Part shown: one piece after another, positions 28,453 through 35,915 of the stretch
Layout of the letters: every line of letters starts with the position of its first letter
How positions within the stretch are numbered: the first letter of the stretch is position 1
Assembly: GCF_003611475.1 (NCBI RefSeq)
Contig: NZ_RAXT01000002.1
Span: forward strand, 1-64,000
Source: Acinetobacter rongchengensis
GTDB taxonomy: Bacteria > Pseudomonadota > Gammaproteobacteria > Pseudomonadales > Moraxellaceae
Direction of reading: 5' to 3'
DNA: 64,000 nt
Position numbers and translations under genes: made by a program
The notes under the pieces: generated by a model
What the model was told of the DNA's origin: nothing
Databases searched by the model: none
Seen by the model: the letters and a program-made list of their open reading frames with translations, nothing else

Positions 28453-29109
28453 TCATGATATTCGCATAAACAATTCATTATTTTCCAAATGAATGTGTTG
28501 CATCAAATCATGTTTAAACGCATTCAATCCAATATATAACGCTTGCCAAGTATTACATGCACCCTCAGGTGGCGTAATATCATGGGTAAGCTTTTCTAAC
28601 GCTTCTAGACTCTCCCCATGTTGTGTATGTTCATGGCGCATCATTGCTATCGGATGTACCGCTTGCAATTGGTGTGCTCGAATCATTGGAAATAGAATTT
28701 GCTCTTCTTTCATCATATGACTGAGCAACGCTTGTTGCATTTCTATCAATAAACTCGTCAAGCCTGTTGGACAATCAGGATGAAGCTTATGTACTTTTTC
28801 AACACGCTCAGCCAGTCGAATCAGTTCAGGAAGTTGATGACGATGAACCTCATGATAACGTGCCAAGATATGTTCAATAAGCTCGTCCGTTTGTAATGCT
28901 TCTACTCGATTTAAATGTTGTTTTTGATTATCAATCAGTGTTTGTAAATCACTGATCACTTCATCAATCCCGACATTCTTTTTTACACAAGCATCTGCCA
29001 ATGTAAGATGCCCATTACAACAAAAATCTAGCTTATATTTATGGAATACCGCCGTTGCACCCGTGATGCTTCTCGCGATTTCACCCACGCTTTGTTGATT
29101 GATACTCAT
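28453..29109 (-). CDS. ytfE: Iron-sulfur cluster repair di-iron protein YtfE/RIC
   Basis: RIC proteins repair iron-sulfur clusters damaged by nitric oxide or oxidative stress. The 218-residue protein has the N-terminal ScdA-like domain with F-H-K-Y-K-L-D-F-C-C-N-G near residue 30. A four-helix haemerythrin-like domain carries the His and Glu ligands (for example H-M-M-K-E-E-Q-I-L-F-P and H-I-H-L-E-N-N-E-L-F). The start at 29109 has GGAG nine bases upstream; an ATG five codons earlier lacks one. It is divergent from hmp, which carries two NsrR boxes, so co-regulation by NO is likely. The nearest box is about 255 bases from this start. Confidence 0.92.
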   Translation of the reverse strand: MSINQQSVGEIARSITGATAVFHKYKLDFCCNGHLTLADACVKKNVGIDEVISDLQTLIDNQKQHLNRVEALQTDELIEHILARYHEVHRHQLPELIRLAERVEKVHKLHPDCPTGLTSLLIEMQQALLSHMMKEEQILFPMIRAHQLQAVHPIAMMRHEHTQHGESLEALEKLTHDITPPEGACNTWQALYIGLNAFKHDLMQHIHLENNELFMRIS

Positions 29110-29364
29110 GGCTTTAATCTCCACTGTTAAGTCTTGTATAAACTAAAAATTGTGTTGTGTGAGAGCTAAGCTAGCCTTATTCCTAGCACAGAGAAATCCC
29201 CCAAAAGACCTGAATAAAATCCCCCATTTGACCTAGTGAATCAGTACAGTTTTCCTGCTAAATTTCTTTTCCAATACATTCTTACAAAACATTTGACACT
29301 TTTAACATGGAAGAAATACACTGAGTTCAATAATCACATAAAATATTTATGCCTTTTTTTAATA

Positions 29365-29387
29365 AAGATGTATTGCAAATACATTTT
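29365..29387. promoter_or_regulatory. NsrR box 1 upstream of hmp
   Basis: AAGATGTATTG-C-AAATACATTTT matches the NsrR pattern of two 11-base arms around one base (arms close to AAGATGTATTT). It lies 53 bases before the hmp start codon. Confidence 0.75.
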
Positions 29388-29389
29388 AA

Positions 29390-29412
29390 AAGGTATATTT
29401 TAAATACATCTT
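29390..29412. promoter_or_regulatory. NsrR box 2 upstream of hmp
   Basis: AAGGTATATTT-T-AAATACATCTT is a second 23-base site with a perfect right arm, centred 25 bases from box 1. It is 28 bases before the hmp start, so it probably overlaps the transcription start. Confidence 0.75.
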
Positions 29413-29439
29413 ATAAATGATAGCCAAGAGAGATCAACA

Positions 29440-30648
29440 ATGACTCCGCAGCAAATTGACCTTGTAAAAGCAACTGTTCCTGTTCTTCGTGAAAATGGTG
29501 TAGCACTCACAGGTTATTTTTATAACCGTATGCTAGGCAACAATCCTGAGTTAAAAGAAACCTTTAACATGGGCCATCAACGCAGTGGCGCACAAGCTCA
29601 AGCGTTGGCTGGTGCAGTTTTAGCATATGCTGAAAATATTGAAGATCCATCAGTGCTGTTACCTGTTGTTGAACTGATTGCACATAAGCATGTCAGTCTA
29701 AATATCCAAGCACCTGACTACAGTATTGTAGGAGAAAACCTTTTACACTCGATCAGTGAAGTATTAAATATTTCAATGGAAGATCCATTGATTGATGCAT
29801 GGGCTGCTGCTTATGGCCAATTGGCAGATCTATTTATTAGTACTGAAAAAGCAATTTATGATCAACATCAACAAACTCAAGGCAGTTGGTTAGGATGGCG
29901 TAATTTCAAAATCGCTAAAAAAGTGCAAGAAAGTGAAGAAATTACCTCGTTCTATCTTGCTCCAGTAGATGGCGGGGCATTACCTAAATATGAAGCGGGT
30001 CAATATATTTCAGTACGTGTTTTTGTTGAAGAGCTTGGTTTAAAACAACCACGCCAATACACTCTTTCTACAAGCCCACAAGCAGACTATTTACGTATTT
30101 CAGTAAAACGTGAAGATGAAAAAGGTGATTTAGCAGGTGGCTGGGTTTCAAGTACTTTGCACAACTTGCCTGAAGGTGCTGAAATTGAAGTCTCTGCGCC
30201 AACAGGTAACTTCTATCTCATCGATAGTAGCAAACGTAATGTATTCATCAGTGGTGGTGTTGGCTTAACACCAATGATTGCCATGTTAAATCAATTGGTC
30301 ACTTTAGATATGCCACAACCAGTGAGCTTTATTCATGCATGCCGTAGTAGCCAAGTACATGCCATGAAAAAACACATTCATGAGCAAAAATCTAAATTCC
30401 CTCGTCTAAGCACATTTACTGCTTATGAATTCCCACACACAGGTGATGTTTTAGGTGAGGATTATGATGTTGCTGGTCGTTTAGACTTGGCGACAGTCGA
30501 TGCTGCATTATTACCAGCTAATGCAGACTACTACCTCTGCGGTCCAATACCATTTATGCAACAACAGCACCAAGCATTGGTTGCACGTGGTATTCAACCT
30601 GAGCAAATTCATAGCGAAGCATTTGGTACAGGCGGTACTGGAATCTAA
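29440..30648 (+). CDS. hmp: Flavohaemoprotein, nitric oxide dioxygenase
   Basis: Hmp oxidises nitric oxide to nitrate with O2 and NAD(P)H. The 402-residue protein has the globin domain (about 1-140, with the proximal haem His in L-I-A-H-K-H-V-S). The FAD domain shows R-Q-Y-T-L-S-T, and the NAD domain shows F-I-S-G-G-V-G-L-T-P-M and Y-Y-L-C-G-P. The length is standard. Two NsrR boxes precede it, and the nsrR gene follows after a terminator. A GAGAGA ribosome binding site precedes the ATG. Confidence 0.97.
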   Translation: MTPQQIDLVKATVPVLRENGVALTGYFYNRMLGNNPELKETFNMGHQRSGAQAQALAGAVLAYAENIEDPSVLLPVVELIAHKHVSLNIQAPDYSIVGENLLHSISEVLNISMEDPLIDAWAAAYGQLADLFISTEKAIYDQHQQTQGSWLGWRNFKIAKKVQESEEITSFYLAPVDGGALPKYEAGQYISVRVFVEELGLKQPRQYTLSTSPQADYLRISVKREDEKGDLAGGWVSSTLHNLPEGAEIEVSAPTGNFYLIDSSKRNVFISGGVGLTPMIAMLNQLVTLDMPQPVSFIHACRSSQVHAMKKHIHEQKSKFPRLSTFTAYEFPHTGDVLGEDYDVAGRLDLATVDAALLPANADYYLCGPIPFMQQQHQALVARGIQPEQIHSEAFGTGGTGI

Positions 30649-30673
30649 ACCAAGTTTCACTTTCGTTCTTTAT

Positions 30674-30700
30674 AAAGCTAGTCTATGTTAGACTAGCTTT
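30674..30700 (+). terminator. Terminator after hmp
   Basis: AAAGCTAGTCTA and TAGACTAGCTTT form a perfect 12-base stem with a TGT loop, 25 bases after the hmp stop codon. Confidence 0.85.
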
Positions 30701-30748
30701 ATTCATTTCAGGATAAAATACATCTTTTTAAATAGATGAGTAGCCTAC

Positions 30749-31192
30749 ATGCAACTGAACAAATTTACCGATTATGCGCTTCGCATTCTCATGTATATTT
30801 CTAGACCACGTGATCTACCCTACACTATTTCTGAAATTGCCGAAGATTTACAAGTTTCACAAAACCATCTTGTCAAAATTGTACATTTCATGGGTAAACA
30901 AGGTTGGTTAATAACCAGCCGTGGTAAAGGTGGTGGTATTCGCTTAAATCAAGAAATTCTAAATTTCAGATTAGGCAAAATTGTACGTGCGCTTCAAGGT
31001 GATACAGAGATTGTAGAATGTAATACACCGCCTTGTGTTTTACGTCCGCAATGTGGCTTAAAAGGGATTTTAGATCATGCTGTCGTACAGTTTTATCAAA
31101 GCTTAGACCAATACACGGTTGCTGACGTATTAACGGCGCCTGTAAGTTATCAAAAAGCAGTCCTCTCACCTATTCCAAACCTCAATCTATAA
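30749..31192 (+). CDS. nsrR: Nitric oxide-sensing repressor NsrR (Rrf2 family)
   Basis: NsrR is a [Fe-S] repressor that releases DNA on reaction with NO. The 147-residue protein has an Rrf2 winged helix (Q-L-N-K-F-T-D-Y-A-L-R, then the recognition helix V-S-Q-N-H-L-V-K-I-V). The three cluster cysteines are spaced C-x4-C-x5-C in E-C-N-T-P-P-C-V-L-R-P-Q-C, the same as E. coli NsrR. It follows hmp by 100 bases. A half-site AAATACATCTT lies at 30716-30726, hinting at autoregulation. Confidence 0.93.
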   Translation: MQLNKFTDYALRILMYISRPRDLPYTISEIAEDLQVSQNHLVKIVHFMGKQGWLITSRGKGGGIRLNQEILNFRLGKIVRALQGDTEIVECNTPPCVLRPQCGLKGILDHAVVQFYQSLDQYTVADVLTAPVSYQKAVLSPIPNLNL

Positions 31193-31329
31193 ATCCACGT
31201 GGGCTAAAAAGCTAAGCAAGAAAGAACACCTCAATTTGGTTATTAACTAATAAAAAGCCGTCAAAATTCGCTTGAAAGATCGACTTCCTTTATAATGTAC
31301 TTTGTTCATCCGTTTATTGAAGTTGAAGT

Positions 31330-32154
31330 ATGCATCGCAGCAGTGGAAAGTCTAAAAATAGTAAGACCTCAAACGCCCCTAAACAAAAAATTAGCTATGA
31401 GAAAAAAGCTGATCCTGCGATTTCAGAGTACTCAACCTCGTCTTTAAATTGGTTGCGCAAAGCTGAATTCTTAATGAGTGCACCAAAACTCAACTTATGT
31501 GTAGAAGACACAGGTTATGAAGTTGCATTTGCTGGACGCTCAAATGCAGGAAAATCCAGTGCAATTAATGCATTAACAAATCAAAAGCAATTGGCTCGTG
31601 CATCTAAAAGACCAGGCCGTACGCAGATGATTAACTTCTTTAGTTTAGGTAATCCTGAGCAACGTTTGGTCGATTTACCAGGTTATGGCTACGCAGCCGT
31701 ACCTGAGGCCATGAAAATCGTGTGGCAAAAAGAACTTGAGAACTACCTTATTCACCGTAAAAGCTTACAAGGCTTGGTGCTCCTCATGGATATTCGCCAT
31801 CCTTTACAACATTTTGATGTCATGATGTTGGAATGGGCTTATTCACGTCACTTATTTGTCCATGTGCTATTAACCAAATCGGACAAACTCAATCGTGGGC
31901 CTGCCAGTAAAGTTCTGCTCGATGTGCAGCAACAATTACGCAAAATGAAGCTCAACTTCTCAATTCAGTTATTCTCTTCAATGAATAAACAAGGACTTGA
32001 AGAGTTAGCATCAGTCATGGCAGGCCGTTTAAATTACACCTTAGACAAAACTTTGGATTTCGATATGGATGCGATTCCTGAAGCATCTGAAGCGGACTTT
32101 GATGATGTTGATGAACTAGAACAGGATAATGATCAAAAAGACCTAGAAAATTAA
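31330..32154 (+). CDS. engB: Ribosome biogenesis GTPase YihA/EngB
   Basis: EngB acts in late 50S assembly. The 274-residue protein has G1 G-R-S-N-A-G-K-S-S (69-77), G3 D-L-P-G-Y-G-Y-A, and G4 T-K-S-D. E. coli EngB has about 210 residues; this one has a basic, Ser/Lys-rich N-terminal extension of about 45 residues and an acidic tail of about 35 residues (D-D-V-D-E-L-E-Q-D-N). A TATAAT at 31291-31296 could be its -10 box. A terminator follows. Confidence 0.93.
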   Translation: MHRSSGKSKNSKTSNAPKQKISYEKKADPAISEYSTSSLNWLRKAEFLMSAPKLNLCVEDTGYEVAFAGRSNAGKSSAINALTNQKQLARASKRPGRTQMINFFSLGNPEQRLVDLPGYGYAAVPEAMKIVWQKELENYLIHRKSLQGLVLLMDIRHPLQHFDVMMLEWAYSRHLFVHVLLTKSDKLNRGPASKVLLDVQQQLRKMKLNFSIQLFSSMNKQGLEELASVMAGRLNYTLDKTLDFDMDAIPEASEADFDDVDELEQDNDQKDLEN

Positions 32155-32201
32155 AACTCAAATAAATTGTCTGACCAAACTCATCACCAATTGATATTGG
32201 A

Positions 32202-32240
32202 ATGTCCTAAATTGCTAATAACTATTTAGGACATTTTTTT
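32202..32240 (+). terminator. Rho-independent terminator after engB
   Basis: ATGTCCTAAAT and ATTTAGGACAT form a perfect 11-base stem with a ten-base loop, followed by seven T residues. Confidence 0.9.
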
Positions 32241-32289
32241 ATACTGAATACAAATTGTGATATTTACAAATATAAATCAGGACAATGTG

Positions 32290-33237
32290 ATGAAACTATT
32301 CTCTCGATTAAAAAACAGTAAAATTGGATCATCTATTCAGTATCAAATCAAACCGCGTAAAGTAAAATTTGAATGGCAACAAACACCAATTGATTGGATC
32401 CCTAATCAACCCTTTGTCAGTTATTTTATTAACGAAATTAATAATATCCTGCCTGCTGGTGAGTTTTGGTTCTGTCGTTTATACAACCGCGTACTACCTA
32501 AAGTCAGTGATGAAAAATTAGCACAAGATGTTCGTGCTTTTATTCGCCAAGAAGCAATGCATGCTCAAGCCCACGTTTCTGCAAACAAAGAATATTTAAC
32601 CGTCCGAAATATCGATATTCAACGTAATTTAGAAATAATGGACTTTCTATTTGGGAAATTACTCGCAGATCAACCAATGGGATTAAAAGTTCCCAAAGCA
32701 TTGGATCATCAGTGGGACTTATTCCGTTTAGGGATTGTTGCAACAGTTGAACATATGACCTGCGTACTGGGTAAATATGCCCTTTATAACAACAAATGGG
32801 CTGAACTTGGCGCAGATCCAAACATGCTAGATTTAGTCAAATGGCACGGCGCAGAAGAAATCGAACATCGTACTGTTGCATTTGATTTATACCGCCATTT
32901 AGGTGGAGGTTATATCTCTCGTTATTATCAAAGTGTGATTGTGATTATTGCAGTGCTTGGTTTATGGGTCGATGGCGCGGCGCATATTATGGGACAAGAC
33001 CCTCGCTTTGCAGATAAAAAGCCTGCATTCTATAAGCCGTGGATATGGCGTGAATGGGCCAATATTGCTCAAAAAGACAATCGTGTCATGCCTCATCCTT
33101 TGTGGCTAGTTTCACAACAGCTCGGTTATTTAATGCCGTGGTACGATCCTGTACATGAAGCCAAAACTGAAGATGCAATTGCTTATTTAGACAGTTCTCC
33201 AGCCGCAAAACGCGCTTTACCTAAAATAGCGGCTTAA
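32290..33237 (+). CDS. Predicted metal-dependent hydrolase, ferritin-like fold
   Basis: The 315-residue protein fits the family of predicted metal-dependent hydrolases (PF10118). It is helical and carries carboxylate-histidine pairs of a di-iron type: F-I-R-Q-E-A-M-H-A-Q-A-H, T-V-E-H-M-T, and H-G-A-E-E-I-E-H. The reaction is not established. One hydrophobic stretch (Y-Q-S-V-I-V-I-I-A-V-L-G-L-W-V) may contact the membrane. The ATG at 32290 is chosen because AGGA lies seven bases upstream. It stands alone between two terminators. Confidence 0.85.
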   Translation: MKLFSRLKNSKIGSSIQYQIKPRKVKFEWQQTPIDWIPNQPFVSYFINEINNILPAGEFWFCRLYNRVLPKVSDEKLAQDVRAFIRQEAMHAQAHVSANKEYLTVRNIDIQRNLEIMDFLFGKLLADQPMGLKVPKALDHQWDLFRLGIVATVEHMTCVLGKYALYNNKWAELGADPNMLDLVKWHGAEEIEHRTVAFDLYRHLGGGYISRYYQSVIVIIAVLGLWVDGAAHIMGQDPRFADKKPAFYKPWIWREWANIAQKDNRVMPHPLWLVSQQLGYLMPWYDPVHEAKTEDAIAYLDSSPAAKRALPKIAA

Positions 33238-33286
33238 CTATTTGTAAATAATTTCATCAAATGTTAAGTGCTTTCATTAAAGACGC

Positions 33287-33316
33287 AAAAGCAGGATTTC
33301 AAATCCTGCTTTTTTA
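33287..33316 (+). terminator. Rho-independent terminator after hydrolase-like gene
   Basis: AAAAGCAGGATTT and AAATCCTGCTTTT form a long stem with a one-base centre, followed by T residues, between two converging genes. It may serve both. Confidence 0.85.
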
Positions 33317-33364
33317 CATAGATCTTTTTTATTGCATCATCATATTTTAGCGAATAAATAAAAG

Positions 33365-34603
33365 CTAACTCGGTGATCCCATGTCTTTGGTATAACGATC
33401 CACCACCACACTAATCATCATATCCCCCTGAACATTGACCACTGTACGCACAGTATCCAGCAAACGGTCTATTGGTAATAAAATTGCAATTGCTTCCGCA
33501 GGCAAGCCCACAGATTGTAAAACCATAATCATGGTCACCATACCTGCACTTGGGATCCCTGGCGCACCCAATGACGCAATCATTGCGGTTAAACATACAA
33601 TCACTTGTTGCCCTAAACTCAAATCAAGCCCCATCAAATTGGCAATAAACAGTGCAGCTGCTGCTTCATACAGTGCCGTACCATCCATATTCAATTGTGT
33701 CCCCAATGGAATAACAAAACCTGCTGTTTGAGGACGCACACCTAAATTTTCCTGTGCACATTTCATCGAAAGTGGCATGGTTGCTGAACTAGAACTGGTT
33801 GCAAAAGCCGTAATTAACGCTGCTCTCGTCCCCCTAAAGAAGGTGATTGGACTCATTCGCCCAAAAATCCACAACAATAAAGGCAAAACCACAGCCCCAT
33901 GGAAAATGGTCGTTCCTGTGACTACCGCAGCAAATTCAGCCAAACGACTTAGAATAGAAATATCTTCTGTCGAAATGAGTTTTGCCAATAAGGCAAAAAT
34001 ACCGATCGGTGCGAGTTTCATCACCCACCCCACCATCATCATCATCACTTCAAAAAATTGCGTACTGAGTTTACGAATACTTCTAAACCGCTCACCCCCT
34101 TTGACCAATGCCACACCAAGCAATAAGGCAAAGACCACAACTGCCAGCACATTCCCTTCAGCAAAAGCCTTAAACGGATTGATCAGTGTATTTTGAATAA
34201 AATTGGTAAAAAATGATGAAGCTGTCAACGTATCGGGGCTTTGATGTTGATTCATTGCATCCTGAAAAAGCGCAATATCAACACCCTTTCCAACCTCAAA
34301 TAAATGCGCACAACTAATCCCTAAAATCAGCGCCAAAGTCGTTGTCGTCACACAACAGGCTAAGGTAATTTTCCACGTTCGACTCAGTTGTCCACCTGCT
34401 TGTAGATTTGAAACACCTACTACAATCGAACTAAAAATCAGGGGAACCAATAGCATTTTTAATAAACCAATAAAAATACTGCTGGCAATGCCTAGACCAT
34501 AAATACTGGCTTCAAAAAACTGAGTATTCGGAAATTGGTTGAGTAAAAATCCAAACCCAATCCCGAGAATGGCAGCAATTAATATTTGCGTATTTAGGCT
34601 CAT
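33365..34603 (-). CDS. Dicarboxylate/amino acid:cation symporter (DAACS family)
   Basis: This 412-residue inner-membrane transporter belongs to the glutamate/C4-dicarboxylate symporter family (GltP/DctA). Diagnostic are the serine-rich hairpin A-T-S-S-S-S-A-T-M-P, the T-Q-L-N-M-D-G-T-A-L-Y-E cation motif, and G-A-P-G-I-P-S-A-G-M. About eight hydrophobic segments are present. Residues for choosing Glu, Asp or dicarboxylate were not resolved. It is a single-gene unit. Confidence 0.92.
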   Translation of the reverse strand: MSLNTQILIAAILGIGFGFLLNQFPNTQFFEASIYGLGIASSIFIGLLKMLLVPLIFSSIVVGVSNLQAGGQLSRTWKITLACCVTTTTLALILGISCAHLFEVGKGVDIALFQDAMNQHQSPDTLTASSFFTNFIQNTLINPFKAFAEGNVLAVVVFALLLGVALVKGGERFRSIRKLSTQFFEVMMMMVGWVMKLAPIGIFALLAKLISTEDISILSRLAEFAAVVTGTTIFHGAVVLPLLLWIFGRMSPITFFRGTRAALITAFATSSSSATMPLSMKCAQENLGVRPQTAGFVIPLGTQLNMDGTALYEAAAALFIANLMGLDLSLGQQVIVCLTAMIASLGAPGIPSAGMVTMIMVLQSVGLPAEAIAILLPIDRLLDTVRTVVNVQGDMMISVVVDRYTKDMGSPS

Positions 34604-34690
34604 TTTTGCTTACTGTTATATTTCGATTATTTTGCAATATGCCATTGAAGTTACTTAGAATCGAGCATTTTTTTGTGATCAGCTTAGCTC

Positions 34691-34723
34691 AAAAATAAAA
34701 AAGCCATCTGCTGAGATGGCTTT
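34691..34723 (-). terminator. Rho-independent terminator after tesB
   Basis: AAAGCCATCT and AGATGGCTTT form a perfect ten-base stem with a GCTG loop, with a T-rich run on the minus strand just past the tesB stop codon. Confidence 0.85.
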
Positions 34724-34745
34724 AGATACATTTTCTCATTCAAGT

Positions 34746-35621
34746 TTATTGCGTTTCAATCTCACGCATACGCATCAAACCCTCTTGCACCGTACTACAC
34801 ACCAACTCCCCATTTTGCCACATCCGCCCATGACTGAGCCCACGAGAGCTCGCCGTTACGGTTGCATCCATATCGTAGAGCATCCATTCATCTGCTTTCA
34901 CTGGTTTATGAAAATACATTGCGTGGTCTATACTGGCAATTTGAACACTTGGCGTAAGATAGTTGATCCCATGTGGACGCAATGCTGTGACCATAAATGA
35001 ATAATCTGAATAAAACGCCACAATCGCTTGATTCAAAGCAACATTATCAGCCAAATGTTTAGGCAATTCACCATAGGTTTTCATATACAGTGCATTGGAT
35101 GGCGCTTCAGGTTGTGGTTGAAATGGATTACCAATATTAATCGGCTTGATATCCACCTGACGTGGGCGCATAAACGCTGCACGAATATTTTCAGGAATAA
35201 AGTTAATCAAGTTTTCTTTTAATTCCTGCTCAGATCTCAACTCCTCTGGCGCAGGATATTCTGGTTCACTGATTTGATAATTCAAACCTTCTTCAGGTGA
35301 AGCAAATGACACCATCGCTGAAAATATAGTACGACCATGTTGAATCGCACGAACCTGTCGACTTAAAAAGCTTTTACCATCGCGCAAACGATCAACTTCA
35401 TAAATAATCGGCGCATTCACATCACCACCATATAAAAAGTAGGCATGTAATGAATGTACAGGTCGATCTGCCGTATATGATGCAGCCATCAGTGCTTGCC
35501 CGAGAACTTGTCCACCAAAAACACGCTTACCAACCAAGTTTCGACTTTGACCACGGAAAATGTGCTCTTCTAATTTTTCAAGCGTTAATAGCTCAACAAG
35601 TTCTTGGGTTAACGTATTCAT
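34746..35621 (-). CDS. tesB: Acyl-CoA thioesterase II
   Basis: TesB hydrolyses medium- and long-chain acyl-CoA. The 291-residue protein is a double hot-dog with V-F-G-G-Q-V-L-G-Q-A-L near residue 35. The C-terminal catalytic set is Asp in S-I-D-H-A-M-Y-F-H, a Thr/Ser in V-T-A-S-S-R-G, and Gln in T-V-Q-E-G-L-M-R. The length agrees with E. coli TesB (286). It has its own terminator. Confidence 0.95.
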   Translation of the reverse strand: MNTLTQELVELLTLEKLEEHIFRGQSRNLVGKRVFGGQVLGQALMAASYTADRPVHSLHAYFLYGGDVNAPIIYEVDRLRDGKSFLSRQVRAIQHGRTIFSAMVSFASPEEGLNYQISEPEYPAPEELRSEQELKENLINFIPENIRAAFMRPRQVDIKPINIGNPFQPQPEAPSNALYMKTYGELPKHLADNVALNQAIVAFYSDYSFMVTALRPHGINYLTPSVQIASIDHAMYFHKPVKADEWMLYDMDATVTASSRGLSHGRMWQNGELVCSTVQEGLMRMREIETQ

Positions 35622-35915
35622 AAAAGACCTTTTTTATTCCAATTTACGTCATCATAAATGCCGTAAAATATATGTACTTTAGAGGGTTAACTCTATATTG
35701 CCATAAATTCTGAGTGATTCGCTAAAGTTTCATAGACTATATTGTCACATATCGAGTTTGCTATACTCTGCCCAAATACGTTTTAAAATGATTAAAACAA
35801 CCATTTTTCATGCAAAATGTCTGAAAATGACCTATTGTTTTGTCTTTAAATTATAGAAAATATCGCTTCTTTCATTGACTAATAATGCGATATTCATCAT
35901 TCGCTAGGAGTATGT

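Noticed and set aside
30716-30738. Full NsrR box before nsrR
   Set aside because: Only one arm, AAATACATCTT, matches. The other side has no acceptable arm.
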